Assembly: GCA_023150345.1 (NCBI GenBank)
Contig: JAKLLB010000006.1
Coordinates: forward strand, 1-64,000
Direction of reading: 5' to 3'
From: Aquabacterium sp.
GTDB taxonomy: Bacteria; Pseudomonadota; Gammaproteobacteria; Burkholderiales; Burkholderiaceae_C
Length of the DNA: 64,000 nucleotides
This document shows positions 7,262 through 16,714 of this stretch, piece after piece. The notes beneath the pieces are model-generated. The model saw nothing but the letters and a program-made list of their open reading frames with translations, did not search any database and was not told the DNA's origin. The position numbers were made by a program, and so were the translations under genes. Position 1 is the stretch's first letter, and each line of letters begins with the position of its first letter.

Positions 7262-8836
7262 TTACTTGATCGATGTAAACCGGGCCTCGGGCCGATCGTC
7301 GGATCGGTGTACCGTCGTAACACCGGCCTTCATCGCCCAGGGCCTCATCTGGTGGTGCAGTTGCAGCAGCAGGTGCTCGTCGCGGATGCGCAGCAGGGCT
7401 TCGCGGATCATGGCATTGCGTTTGGCAATGTCGGTCTCGGACTTCATCGCGTCCGTGAGTTGGTCGATGCGCGCGTCACTGATCTTGTTGAAATTGAAGT
7501 TGCCGTCGGCGCCGGTCGTCTTGGTTCGCACCAGCGACTGGATCATGTACTGCGCGTCATAGGTCGCGACGCCCCAACCCAGCATGTAGGCCGACGCATC
7601 GAAGTTCTGGAACTTCACGGCATGCTGCGCCATGGGCTCGGCCACCAGTTTGTTCTTGATGCCGATCTTGGCCCACATCGATAGCAGGGCCTGGCAGATC
7701 TCCTCGTCGTTGACGTACCGATTGTTCGGGCAGTTGAGCTGGAATTCGAATCCGTCCGGATACCCGGCCTCGGCCAGGAGCTTCTTGGCGCGATCGGGGT
7801 CGGCCTTCGGCGCGACGTCGATGTCGGGCGTGTTGCCGTTGACGCCGGGGGCCACCATCACGCCAGCCGGGATGGACAGACCGCGCATGATGTTGCGCTT
7901 GATGGCCTCGCGATCGACGGCGATGCTCAGGGCTTCACGCACGCGCTTGTCCTTGAACGGGTTCTTGCCCTTCACGCTGGAGTACTTCAACTCGGCGCTG
8001 CCTTGGTCCAGTGCGATGAAGATCGTTCTCACTTCCGGGCCGTCCAGCACCTTGAGCTTGGAGTCCTGGCGCAGCTTGGCCACGTCCTGCGTCGGCAGGT
8101 CGGTCAGCAGGTCGACGTCGCCGGCGATCAGGGCTGCCACACGGGTCGGGTCGGACTTGATCGGGGTGAACACCACTTCGGTGACGTTGCCCAGCGCAGC
8201 CTTGTCCCACCAGTCGGGATTGACCTTCATGGTGACGCGCTGGTCCGGAACCCAGCCGGTGATCTGGTAGGGGCCTGTGCCGTTGACATTGCGGGAAGCG
8301 TAGTTCTCTTCCTTGGCTTTGTAGTCCTGCACGTTGGTGGTGCGGTTCTTCTCGGCCCACGTCTTGCTCATCATCCGGAAGTCGATGATGTTGCGCAGCA
8401 AGATGGGGTTGGGCGAGGCAAGGATGAGGTCGACCGTGTGATCGTCGACCTTGCGGACCTCGTTGATGCCCGTCACGTAGATCTGCATCGTGCCCTGGGG
8501 CTGGCGGATGCGGTTGAACGTGAACACGACATCGTCGGCGCCGAAGGGTGACCCGTCATGAAACTTGACACCTTTGCGCAGCTCGAACCGCACTTGGGTC
8601 GGCGAGATGTACGTCCACTTCGTGGCCAGCGCCGGTTCCACCTCGTACTTGGCACCGTACCGGGTGAGGCCCTCGTAGGCATGCATCAGGATCGCGTTCG
8701 TGGTCGCGTGGTTTTGCGAGTGCGGATCCAGGGTCAGGATGTCGTTTTGCGCTGCCCAGCGCAGGGTCGAGGCGTGGGCAGGTTGCGCCAGGCAAACCGC
8801 GATGGTGGCGGCGGCCAGGAGTGACTTGATGCGCAT
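7262..8836 (-). CDS. Periplasmic oligopeptide-type ABC substrate-binding protein
   Basis: Solute-binding protein of the SBP_bac_5 family (peptide, nickel and related ABC importers). 524 residues. Residues 1-22 form a signal peptide ending AQPAHA, after which the mature protein starts STLRWAAQNDILTLDPH, a classic family opening. The conserved section VRFELRKGVKFHDGSPF is near 77-94. No permease or ATPase gene is adjacent on either side, so it must work with transport components encoded elsewhere or act alone. The substrate cannot be assigned. It is convergent with the flavoprotein gene across a terminator. Confidence 0.9.
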   Translation of the reverse strand: MRIKSLLAAATIAVCLAQPAHASTLRWAAQNDILTLDPHSQNHATTNAILMHAYEGLTRYGAKYEVEPALATKWTYISPTQVRFELRKGVKFHDGSPFGADDVVFTFNRIRQPQGTMQIYVTGINEVRKVDDHTVDLILASPNPILLRNIIDFRMMSKTWAEKNRTTNVQDYKAKEENYASRNVNGTGPYQITGWVPDQRVTMKVNPDWWDKAALGNVTEVVFTPIKSDPTRVAALIAGDVDLLTDLPTQDVAKLRQDSKLKVLDGPEVRTIFIALDQGSAELKYSSVKGKNPFKDKRVREALSIAVDREAIKRNIMRGLSIPAGVMVAPGVNGNTPDIDVAPKADPDRAKKLLAEAGYPDGFEFQLNCPNNRYVNDEEICQALLSMWAKIGIKNKLVAEPMAQHAVKFQNFDASAYMLGWGVATYDAQYMIQSLVRTKTTGADGNFNFNKISDARIDQLTDAMKSETDIAKRNAMIREALLRIRDEHLLLQLHHQMRPWAMKAGVTTVHRSDDRPEARFTSIK

Positions 8837-8904
8837 CGGGCAATCTCCGTTGGTTGCGGACAGGCGACGATGCTAGTGAGGCGAGCTGGGGACTGCCTTC
8901 CGGA

Positions 8905-9306
8905 TTAGCCCTCGGTGTCGGTGTCAGCGTCGCAATCGCAGCCCGACCCGGCAGCAATCCAGCGCAGCGCCAGTCGTGCCAGCAATGGCTCCAGCCAGCG
9001 CAGCGGTCCCGGCAGGTAGGTGCTCGGTGCCCACAGCACGCCGCATCGATACCGGCGCTCTTCATCCACCCAGCGCAAAGCCGAACACCTCCCGTGGCGG
9101 CGCCGGGATACCACCATGCCCAGCGGGCAAGGCTGCCATGCACAGCAAACACCGCAACCGTTGCAGGGCTGACCGACGGGCGGCTTGGGCGGCGCCTGGA
9201 CGTGCAACACGATCACCGCCCGCAGCTCGGCAGCGGCAAGCGCCTTCGGCGGGCCCGGGTGGAGTGCCGGGCCGGGCGATTCAGTGCGTCGTGTCAGGTT
9301 CGGCAA
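8905..9306 (-). CDS. Small Cys-rich protein, CxxCxxCC metal-binding type
   Basis: 133 residues if the first ATG is used. Nine cysteines: C48, C51, C54 and C55 in PCNGCGVCC, then C60, C74 and C88, and a C-terminal C123/C125 in SGCDCDAD. The CxxCxxCC cluster recalls the YkgJ-like zinc- or iron-binding proteins, and a metal or Fe-S site is likely. The first 35 residues are Pro/Ala-rich and poorly motif-like, so the true start may be internal, for example GTG at the V of VLHVQAPPKPP. The function is unknown. It is 68 bp upstream, on the same strand, of the binding-protein gene and could share its transcript. Confidence 0.6.
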   Translation of the reverse strand: MPNLTRRTESPGPALHPGPPKALAAAELRAVIVLHVQAPPKPPVGQPCNGCGVCCAWQPCPLGMVVSRRRHGRCSALRWVDEERRYRCGVLWAPSTYLPGPLRWLEPLLARLALRWIAAGSGCDCDADTDTEG

Positions 9307-9518
9307 GGCTCAGTGGGTTCCAATCCACATGCGGCAGGCAGGTCCGGCCACCGGGTGCTAAAGTCGCGTCCCTGAGAATGACCCAGGTCCTTCCCGTCCC
9401 CTTGCTGGTGCCCAGCCAGTCAAGGCGGGTCGCAATCCGCCAACCGGTCGAGCCGGGAACGCGGAAGGTTTTCCAACCCATCATAGCCCTGGAAACCGGG
9501 GTGTAAGGTGAGCGAGCG

Positions 9519-12377
9519 ATGATGCAACAGCACAGGTCCAATTCGTACCTGTTCGGGGGCAATGCGCCCTATGTCGAGGAGCTCTACGAGGCCTACCTCG
9601 ACAACCCGGGCAGCGTGCCCGACAACTGGCGCGCCTACTTCGACAACCTGCAGAACGTGCCGGCCACCGATGGCTCGCAGACGCGGGATGTGGCGCATGC
9701 GCCGGTGATCGAGTCATTTGCCCAGCGCGCCAAGTCCAATGCCTTCGCGGTCAAGGCCAGTTCGGCTGACCTGGCGGTGGCGCGCAAGCAAGTGCATGTG
9801 CAGTCGCTCATCGCCGCCTACCGATTCCTGGGCAGCCGCTGGGCCGATCTCGACCCGCTCAAGCGCACCGAACGACCCAAGATCCCCGAGCTCGAGCCGG
9901 CGTTCTACGACCTGACCGAGTCCGACATGGACATCACGTTCTCGGCGGCCAATACCTATTTCACGAAGGCCGAGAACATGACCCTGCGCGAAATCGTGCA
10001 GGCGTTGCGGGATACCTACTGCGGCACCATCGGCGCCGAGTTCATGCACTGCACCGATCCGGCCGAGAAGCGGTGGTGGCAGGAGCGACTGGAGTCGATT
10101 CGCAGCAAGCCCTCGTTCGATGCGGCGGGCAAGAAGCACATCCTCGACCGCCTGACTGCCGCAGAAGGGCTGGAGCGCTATCTGCACACCAAGTACGTGG
10201 GCCAGAAGCGGTTCTCCCTCGAGGGCGGCGAGAGCTTCATTGCCGCCATGGACGAATTGGTTCAGCGCGCCGGCGCCAAGGGCGTGCAGGAGATCGTGAT
10301 CGGCATGGCCCATCGCGGGCGGCTGAACGTGCTGGTCAACACGCTGGGCAAGATGCCCAAGGACCTCTTCGCCGAGTTCGAGCACACCGCGCCGGAACAC
10401 TTGCCGGCCGGAGATGTGAAGTACCACCAGGGCTTTTCCAGCGACATCTCCACCGCTGGCGGGCCGGTGCACCTGAGCCTCGCGTTCAATCCCTCGCACC
10501 TGGAGATCGTGAATCCGGTGGTCGAGGGCAGCGTGAAGGCGCGCATGGACCGCCGTGGCGATTCGACCGGCGCGCAGGTTCTGCCGGTTCTGGTGCACGG
10601 CGACGCCGCTTTCGCGGGCCAGGGCGTGGTGATGGAAACGCTGGCGCTGGCGCAGACGCGCGGCTATTCAACCGGCGGCACGGTCCACTTGGTCATCAAC
10701 AACCAGATCGGCTTCACCACCAGCGATCCGCGAGACAGCCGCTCCACGCTGTACTGCTCGGACGTGGTCAAGATGATCGAGGCACCGGTGCTGCACATCA
10801 ACGGCGACGATCCGGAGGCCGTGGTGCTGTGCACGCAGATCGCGCTCGACTATCGCCAGCAGTTCCAGAAGGACGTGGTCGTCGACATCATCTGCTTCCG
10901 CAAGCTGGGCCACAACGAGCAGGACACGCCCAGCCTGACACAGCCGCTGATGTACAAGGTGATTGCCAAGCACCCGGGCACGCGCAGGCTCTATGGCGAG
11001 AAGCTGGTGACACAAGGGGTGCTCCCTGCCGATGGCCCCGACCAGATGGCCAAGGATCTGCGCGCGGCCTTCGACGCCGGCAGGCACACTGCCGACCCGG
11101 TGCTCACCAACTTCAAGAGCAAGTACGCGGTCGACTGGGTCCCGTTCCTGGGCAAGAAGTGGACCGACTCGGCGGACACGGCGCTGCCGCTGGTCGAGGT
11201 CAAGCGTCTGGCAGAGCGCATCACCACGGTGCCAGCGAACTTCAAGCTGCATCCCTTGGTCGAGAAGGTGATCGCCGATCGTGCTGCCATGGGACGCGGC
11301 GAGATCAACGTCGACTGGGGCATGGGCGAGCACCTGGCATTTGCATCGCTGGTGGCTTCCGGCTACGGCGTGCGCCTGTCCGGCGAGGACTGCGGCCGTG
11401 GCACCTTCGTGCACCGCCACGCCGTGTTGCACGACCAGAACCGCGAGAAGTGGGACATCGGGACCTACGTGCCGCTCGAACATGTGGCGGAAACGCAGGC
11501 GCCGTTTGTCGTGATCGACTCCATCCTCTCGGAGGAGGCGGTGCTGGGCTTCGAGTACGGCTATGCCAGTGCCGAGCCCAACACGCTCACCATCTGGGAA
11601 GCGCAATTCGGCGACTTCGTCAATGGGGCCCAGGTGGTCATCGACCAGTTCATTGCATCGGGCGAAGTCAAGTGGGGGCGCGTCAATGGACTGACGCTGA
11701 TGCTGCCGCATGGCTACGAGGGCCAGGGTCCGGAGCACAGCTCCGCGCGCCTGGAGCGATTCATGCAACTGGCGGCCGACAACAACATGCAGATCTGCCA
11801 GCCCACCTCGGCCAGCCAGATCTTCCACCTGCTGCGCCGGCAGATGGTGCGCCAGTTCCGCAAGCCGCTGGTCATCATGACGCCCAAGTCGCTGTTGCGC
11901 AACAAGGACGCCACGTCGCCGCTGACCGAGTTCACTCGCGGCGAATTCCGGACCGTGGTTCCGGAGCAGAACGCCGACATCGTGGCCGAAAAGGTGCGCC
12001 GCATTATCGCGTGCTCGGGCAAGGTCTACTACGACCTCGTCAAGAAGCGCGAGGAGAAGAAGGCGTTCGACGTGACCGTCATCCGGGTCGAACAGCTCTA
12101 TCCCTTCCCACACAAGGCGTTTGCCGCCGAGATCAAGCGCTACGCGGCGGCAACCGAGGTCGTGTGGTGCCAGGACGAGCCCCAGAACCAGGGCGCCTGG
12201 TTCTTCGTGCAGCACTACATCCACGAGAACCTGCACGAGGGCCAGAAGCTGGGCTACGCCGGGCGTCCGCCTTCGGCATCGCCGGCGGTGGGCTATGCCC
12301 ACCTGCACCAGGAGCAGCAGAAGGCGCTGCTCGACCAGGCCTACGCCAAGCTCAAGGGCTTCGTGCTCACCAAGTGA
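9519..12377 (+). CDS. sucA: 2-oxoglutarate dehydrogenase E1 component
   Basis: Thiamine-diphosphate-dependent decarboxylase of the 2-oxoglutarate dehydrogenase complex in the TCA cycle. 952 residues, normal for the homodimeric E1o type. The N-terminal stretch NSYLFGGNAPYVEELYEAYL is the peripheral helix that binds the complex core. The ThDP motif begins GDAAFAGQG (about 361-369) and ends NNQIGF (about 394-399). The C-terminal part has LPHGYEGQGPEHSSARLERF near 728-747. Two ATGs occur in tandem at 9519 and 9522, preceded by AAGGTGAG. First gene of sucA-sucB-pspC-like-lpdA-zapE. The 212-bp upstream gap shows no clear promoter. Confidence 0.97.
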   Translation: MMQQHRSNSYLFGGNAPYVEELYEAYLDNPGSVPDNWRAYFDNLQNVPATDGSQTRDVAHAPVIESFAQRAKSNAFAVKASSADLAVARKQVHVQSLIAAYRFLGSRWADLDPLKRTERPKIPELEPAFYDLTESDMDITFSAANTYFTKAENMTLREIVQALRDTYCGTIGAEFMHCTDPAEKRWWQERLESIRSKPSFDAAGKKHILDRLTAAEGLERYLHTKYVGQKRFSLEGGESFIAAMDELVQRAGAKGVQEIVIGMAHRGRLNVLVNTLGKMPKDLFAEFEHTAPEHLPAGDVKYHQGFSSDISTAGGPVHLSLAFNPSHLEIVNPVVEGSVKARMDRRGDSTGAQVLPVLVHGDAAFAGQGVVMETLALAQTRGYSTGGTVHLVINNQIGFTTSDPRDSRSTLYCSDVVKMIEAPVLHINGDDPEAVVLCTQIALDYRQQFQKDVVVDIICFRKLGHNEQDTPSLTQPLMYKVIAKHPGTRRLYGEKLVTQGVLPADGPDQMAKDLRAAFDAGRHTADPVLTNFKSKYAVDWVPFLGKKWTDSADTALPLVEVKRLAERITTVPANFKLHPLVEKVIADRAAMGRGEINVDWGMGEHLAFASLVASGYGVRLSGEDCGRGTFVHRHAVLHDQNREKWDIGTYVPLEHVAETQAPFVVIDSILSEEAVLGFEYGYASAEPNTLTIWEAQFGDFVNGAQVVIDQFIASGEVKWGRVNGLTLMLPHGYEGQGPEHSSARLERFMQLAADNNMQICQPTSASQIFHLLRRQMVRQFRKPLVIMTPKSLLRNKDATSPLTEFTRGEFRTVVPEQNADIVAEKVRRIIACSGKVYYDLVKKREEKKAFDVTVIRVEQLYPFPHKAFAAEIKRYAAATEVVWCQDEPQNQGAWFFVQHYIHENLHEGQKLGYAGRPPSASPAVGYAHLHQEQQKALLDQAYAKLKGFVLTK

Positions 12378-12490
12378 CATTCCGGGCGGCCCGAGCGCTC
12401 GGGGCCTGCCGCATCGCCGCGCGGATGCTCATGTGGGCGGCGCGGCAGGCAGGTCCGGCGCGGGTACCCCCGCATCGATAGAGACACATC

Positions 12491-13774
12491 ATGGCAATCG
12501 TTGAAGTCAAGGTTCCCCAGTTGTCCGAATCCGTGGCCGAGGCCACGCTGCTGCAGTGGAAGAAGCAGCCCGGCGAGGCCGTGGCGATGGACGAGATCAT
12601 CATCGAGATCGAGACCGACAAGGTGGTGCTCGAGGTGCCGGCACCCGTGGGCGGGGTGATCGCCGCGCACGTGGTCGCGGCTAGCGGCACGGTGGTGAGC
12701 GATCAGGTCATCGCCACCATCGACACGGAGGGCCACGCGGGTGCCACATCGTCAGCGCCCGCACCGGCGCCGGCAGTCGCTGCGCCTGCAGCGCCGTCGG
12801 CACCGGCAGAGGGCACGACGGCCGGCGGAGCAAAGGCCGGGGTGGCGATGCCAGCTGCCGCCAAGCTGATGGCCGACAACCAGCTTGCCCCCGGCTCGGT
12901 GGGCGGCACTGGCAAGGATGGTCGAGTGACCAAGGGCGATGTGCTGGGCGCCATCGCCGCGGGTGCGCCTGCGCGCCCGGCGGTGGCCCCGGCGGCAACG
13001 GCACCCGTGACGCCTGCGCCTGCAGCTCGGCCGTTGCCGCCGGTTGCGGCGCCGCCCATGTCGAGCCTGGGCGACCGGCCCGAGCAACGCGTGCCGATGT
13101 CGCGCCTGCGTGCCCGCGTGGCGGAGCGCCTGGTGCAGTCGCAATCCACCAACGCCATCCTCACCACATTCAACGAGGTCAACATGGCCCCGGCGATGGA
13201 GATGCGCAAGAAGTTCCTCGAGAAGTTCGAGAAGGAGCACGGCGTCAAGTTGGGCTTCATGAGCTTCTTCGTGAAGGCGGCGGTTGCGGCGCTGAAGCGC
13301 TACCCGATCCTCAATGCCAGCGTCGACGGCAACGACATCGTCTACCACGGCTACTTCGACATCGGCATCGCCGTGGGCTCGCCGCGCGGTTTGGTCGTCC
13401 CCATCCTGCGCAACGCCGACCAGATGACTTTCGCCGAGATCGAGAAGAAGATCGCCGAGTACGGTGTCAAGGCGCGTGACGGCAAGCTCGGCATCGAGGA
13501 ACTGACGGGCGGCACCTTTTCCATCAGCAACGGCGGGGTGTTCGGCTCGATGCTGTCCACGCCCATCATCAACCCGCCTCAGTCGGCCATCCTGGGCGTG
13601 CATGCCACCAAGGATCGCGCCGTGGTCGAGAACGGGCAGGTGGTCGTGCGGCCGATCAACTACCTGGCGATGAGCTACGACCACCGCATCATCGACGGCC
13701 GCGAGGCGGTGCTGGGGCTGGTGGCGATGAAGGAAGCCATCGAAGATCCGGCGCGGCTCCTGTTCGACATCTGA
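12491..13774 (+). CDS. sucB: Dihydrolipoamide succinyltransferase (E2)
   Basis: Core of the 2-oxoglutarate dehydrogenase complex; it transfers succinyl from lipoyl-lysine to CoA. 427 residues. The lipoyl domain is 1-76, with lipoylated K44 in IETDKVVLEV. An Ala/Pro linker follows (77-115), then the peripheral subunit-binding domain at about 118-155 (AMPAAAKLMADNQLAPGSV) and a second Ala/Pro linker. The catalytic domain ends with H398 and D402 in DHRIIDGREAV. The 113-bp gap after sucA contains a long GC-rich inverted repeat (CCTGCCGC and GCGGCAGG arms). E1 and E3 are encoded on either side. Confidence 0.97.
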   Translation: MAIVEVKVPQLSESVAEATLLQWKKQPGEAVAMDEIIIEIETDKVVLEVPAPVGGVIAAHVVAASGTVVSDQVIATIDTEGHAGATSSAPAPAPAVAAPAAPSAPAEGTTAGGAKAGVAMPAAAKLMADNQLAPGSVGGTGKDGRVTKGDVLGAIAAGAPARPAVAPAATAPVTPAPAARPLPPVAAPPMSSLGDRPEQRVPMSRLRARVAERLVQSQSTNAILTTFNEVNMAPAMEMRKKFLEKFEKEHGVKLGFMSFFVKAAVAALKRYPILNASVDGNDIVYHGYFDIGIAVGSPRGLVVPILRNADQMTFAEIEKKIAEYGVKARDGKLGIEELTGGTFSISNGGVFGSMLSTPIINPPQSAILGVHATKDRAVVENGQVVVRPINYLAMSYDHRIIDGREAVLGLVAMKEAIEDPARLLFDI

Positions 13775-13821
13775 ACAGCGCCGACTGGCCACTGCCTCAT
13801 CAACCGCAGTTGGAGATCGCC

Positions 13822-14133
13822 ATGTCGTTGGCCGACGAACTCGCCAAGCTAGACGAACTGCGCGCCCGCGGCGCGCTCAGCGACGCCGAGTTCCAACAGG
13901 CCAAGCATCGCCTGCTGGAAGGCCCTGGGCCGGCCGCTGCTGCGGCCGATGCCGTGAGCCGGTTGCGCCGCTCGCGCCGCGACCGCTGGATCGGCGGTGT
14001 CTGCGGCGGCTTGGCGGAGGCCACGCATGTCGACAGCTGGATCTGGCGGTTGATCCTGACCATCCTGCTGATCTTCGGCGGCAGCGGGCTGGTCATCTAT
14101 GTGTTGCTGTGGATCTTCGTGCCTGACGCGTGA
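13822..14133 (+). CDS. SHOCT plus PspC domain membrane protein in the odh operon
   Basis: 103 residues from ATG 13822, chosen because GGAG at 13812-13815 is correctly spaced; an in-frame TTG at 13810 is less likely. Residues 3-32 (LAKLDELRARGALSDAEFQQAK) are a SHOCT-type short C-terminal-like oligomerisation helix pair. Residues about 48-102 form a PspC domain: a basic lead RRSRRDRWIGGVCGGLAEAT and one strong membrane helix (WRLILTILLIFGGSGLVIYVL region). PspC proteins sense or respond to inner-membrane stress together with PspA, but no psp genes are here. Its place between E2 and E3 of a dehydrogenase complex is unusual, and its job there is unknown. Confidence 0.8.
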   Translation: MSLADELAKLDELRARGALSDAEFQQAKHRLLEGPGPAAAAADAVSRLRRSRRDRWIGGVCGGLAEATHVDSWIWRLILTILLIFGGSGLVIYVLLWIFVPDA

Positions 14134-14172
14134 ACACGGCATGACCACGGCCTCATCAACGGAAACCATCTC

Positions 14173-15600
14173 ATGAGCAAGAACTTCGACGTCGTCGTCA
14201 TCGGTGGCGGACCGGGCGGCTACATCGCGGCCATCCGCGCTGCCCAACTGGGCTTCAAGGTCGCCTGCATCGACGACTGGAAAAATGCGGCCGGCGGGCC
14301 GGCCCCGGGTGGTACCTGCACGAACGTGGGGTGCATACCCTCCAAGGCGTTGCTGCAGTCGTCCGAGCATTACGAGCATGCAGCCCGGCACTTCGGCGAC
14401 CATGGCATCAGCCTGAGCGACCTGCGCATGGACGTGGCGAAGATGGTCGCCCGCAAGGACAACGTCGTGAAGCAGAACAACGACGGTATCGTGTACCTGT
14501 TCAAGAAGAACAAGGTGGCGTTCTTTCATGGCCGCGGCTCCTTTGTGCGAGCCGTGGAGGGCGGCTACGAGGTCCAGGTTGCCGGCGCAGCGGACGAACT
14601 GCTGGTGGGGCGCCATGTGATCGTGGCCACCGGTTCGGCGCCGCGGCAACTGCCCGCAGCGGCGTTCGACGAGGAACGCGTGCTGTCCAACGATGGTGCG
14701 TTGCGCATCCCCGAGGTGCCGCGCAAGCTCGGCGTGGTCGGCTCTGGCGTCATCGGCCTGGAGATGGGGTCGGTTTGGCGGCGCCTGGGCGCCGAGGTCA
14801 CGGTGCTCGAGGCGCTGCCCGGTTTCCTCGGCGCTGCCGACGAGGCCGTGGCCAAGGAGGCGCTCAAAGCCCTGGGCAAGCAGGGTCTGAAGTTCGAGTT
14901 CGGCGTGAACATCACCGCTGTCAAGACGACGAAGAAGTCCGTGACCGTGGCATACACCAACGCCAAGGGCGAGGCCACGGCGCTGGAGGTGGATCGACTG
15001 ATCGTTTCGATCGGCCGCGTTCCCCACACGGCGGGACTCAAGCCCGAGGCCGTGGGCCTGCAGCTCGACGAGCGCGGTGCGGTGGTGGTCGACGAGCTGT
15101 GCCGGACGAACCTGCCGAACGTCTGGGCGGTAGGCGACGTGGTGCGCGGGCCGATGCTCGCGCACAAGGCCGAGGAAGAGGGCGTGGCAGTGGCCGAGCG
15201 CATCGCCGGCCAGCACGGGCACGTCAACTTCGGCACCATTCCCTGGGTGATCTACACATCGCCCGAGATTGCCTGGGTCGGCAAGACCGAGCAGCAGCTC
15301 AAGGCAGAGGGCCGCGCATACAAGGCGGGCAGTTTCCCGTTCCTGGCCAACGGGCGGGCCCGGGCGCTGGGCGATACCACCGGGTTCGTCAAGTTCCTCG
15401 CCGACGCGGCAACCGACGAGATCCTCGGCGTGCACATCGTCGGGCCGTTTGCCTCCGAGCTGATCGCCGAAGCTGTGGTGGCGATGGAGTTCAAGGCCAG
15501 CGCCGAGGACATCGCACGCATCTGCCACGCGCATCCGTCACTGAGCGAAGCCACCAAGGAGGCCGCCCTGGCGGTCGACAAGCGCACGCTCAACTTCTGA
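14173..15600 (+). CDS. lpdA: Dihydrolipoamide dehydrogenase (E3)
   Basis: FAD disulfide oxidoreductase that reoxidises dihydrolipoamide using NAD+ for the 2-oxoglutarate dehydrogenase complex and possibly other lipoyl complexes. 475 residues. The FAD motif [13 protein letters not shown] is at 8-20. The redox disulfide is C49/C54 in [16 protein letters not shown]. The NAD-binding Rossmann motif is near 191-205 ([16 protein letters not shown]), and [19 protein letters not shown] is near 319-337. The catalytic His-Glu pair at the C-terminus is H454 and E459 in [13 protein letters not shown] 14173, 39 bp after the PspC-like gene. Confidence 0.97.
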   Translation: MSKNFDVVVIGGGPGGYIAAIRAAQLGFKVACIDDWKNAAGGPAPGGTCTNVGCIPSKALLQSSEHYEHAARHFGDHGISLSDLRMDVAKMVARKDNVVKQNNDGIVYLFKKNKVAFFHGRGSFVRAVEGGYEVQVAGAADELLVGRHVIVATGSAPRQLPAAAFDEERVLSNDGALRIPEVPRKLGVVGSGVIGLEMGSVWRRLGAEVTVLEALPGFLGAADEAVAKEALKALGKQGLKFEFGVNITAVKTTKKSVTVAYTNAKGEATALEVDRLIVSIGRVPHTAGLKPEAVGLQLDERGAVVVDELCRTNLPNVWAVGDVVRGPMLAHKAEEEGVAVAERIAGQHGHVNFGTIPWVIYTSPEIAWVGKTEQQLKAEGRAYKAGSFPFLANGRARALGDTTGFVKFLADAATDEILGVHIVGPFASELIAEAVVAMEFKASAEDIARICHAHPSLSEATKEAALAVDKRTLNF

Positions 15601-15615
15601 TTGGCGGCCCGGGTC

Positions 15616-16713
15616 GTGGGGGTACGACAGGTTTACGAAGCCACGCTGACCGAGCGTGGTTACCAGCCCGACCCGGCTCAATTGCGGGCCGTCGACGCGC
15701 TGGAGCGCTGCGAGGACGAGTGGGCGGCCTACAAGGCGCGGCGTGGCAACGCCCTGACCAAGATGCTGGTGCGCCCGCCGATCCCTCGTGGCGTCTACAT
15801 GTTTGGCGGTGTGGGCCGGGGCAAGAGCTTCCTGATGGACTGCTTCTTCCAGTCGGTGCCGCTGCGCCGCAAGACGCGCCTGCACTTTCATGAGTTCATG
15901 CGCGAGGTGCATCGGGAACTGCAAGAGCTCAAGGGCACAGTCGACCCGTTGCAGGAGCTTGGCCGGCGTGTCGCGCGCCGCTTCCGCCTGATCTGCTTCG
16001 ACGAGTTTCATGTCTCCGACGTCACCGATGCCATGATCCTGCATCGGCTGCTCGAGTCGTTGTTTGCCAATCGCGTGTCGATCGTCACCACCTCGAACTT
16101 TCATCCGGACGGCCTGTATCCGAACGGGCTGCATCGCGACCGCATCCTGCCGGCGATCGCCCTGCTCAAGACACACCTCGAAGTGGTGAATGTCGATCAC
16201 GGCACCGACTACCGGCAGCGCACGCTCGAGCACGTGGCGCTGTATCACACCCCACTGGGCGAGATGGCCGACGCGGCGATGCGGCGTGCGTTCGACGAGC
16301 TGACCGAGGCTCGCGACGAGAACCCGGTGCTGCACATCGAGCACCGGGAGCTGACGGCTCGCCGCCGCGCGGGCGGTGTGGTCTGGTTCGATTTCAAGAC
16401 ACTTTGTGGCGGCCCGCGCTCACAGAACGATTACCTCGAGATCGCCCAGCAGTTCCACACCGTGCTGTTGTCCGACGTGCCGCACATGCCGCCGCGCATG
16501 GCCAGCGAGGCCAGGCGCTTCACGCTGCTGGTGGATGTGCTCTACGACCGCCGCGTGAAGCTGATCCTGTCGGCGCAGGTGCCAGCCGAAGCGCTCTACA
16601 CCGAAGGGCCGCTCGCGCACGAGTTCCCACGCACCGTTTCACGTCTGCAGGAGATGCGGTCGGCCGAGTACCTCGGGCTCGAGCGGCGCAATGTGGACAC
16701 CCGGATCACCTGA
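15616..16713 (+). CDS. zapE: ZapE / AFG1-type P-loop ATPase
   Basis: AFG1-family ATPase; the E. coli member ZapE acts on the FtsZ ring, and relatives assist turnover of membrane respiratory proteins. 365 residues if the GTG at 15616 is used; a TTG at 15601, directly after the lpdA stop, is the alternative, and neither has a good ribosome site. Walker A is GGVGRGKSF at about 64-72 from GTG. Walker B is LICFDEFHVSD near 125-135, followed by a sensor TTSNFHPDGLYPNGLHRDRI. Immediate linkage to lpdA suggests shared transcription with the odh operon. Confidence 0.9.
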   Translation: MGVRQVYEATLTERGYQPDPAQLRAVDALERCEDEWAAYKARRGNALTKMLVRPPIPRGVYMFGGVGRGKSFLMDCFFQSVPLRRKTRLHFHEFMREVHRELQELKGTVDPLQELGRRVARRFRLICFDEFHVSDVTDAMILHRLLESLFANRVSIVTTSNFHPDGLYPNGLHRDRILPAIALLKTHLEVVNVDHGTDYRQRTLEHVALYHTPLGEMADAAMRRAFDELTEARDENPVLHIEHRELTARRRAGGVVWFDFKTLCGGPRSQNDYLEIAQQFHTVLLSDVPHMPPRMASEARRFTLLVDVLYDRRVKLILSAQVPAEALYTEGPLAHEFPRTVSRLQEMRSAEYLGLERRNVDTRIT

Positions 16714-16714
16714 C

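Noticed and set aside
9281-9562. Minus-strand frame across the sucA start
   Set aside because: It overlaps the sucA 5' end and the Cys-rich gene in another frame, and shows no family pattern.
10668-12380. Long minus-strand open frame opposite sucA (570 codons)
   Set aside because: It lies entirely antisense to a clear sucA, has no recognisable motif, and long antisense frames are expected at this GC content. The same holds for long frames opposite rluB (22402-24120, 23223-25058), hflC (37829-39028), the acyl-CoA dehydrogenase (4172-5518) and der (32965-34851).
12404-12449. Long GC-rich inverted repeat between sucA and sucB as a terminator or riboswitch
   Set aside because: No T-run and no recognisable aptamer; it may only be an intercistronic structure, so it is mentioned with sucB and not called separately.
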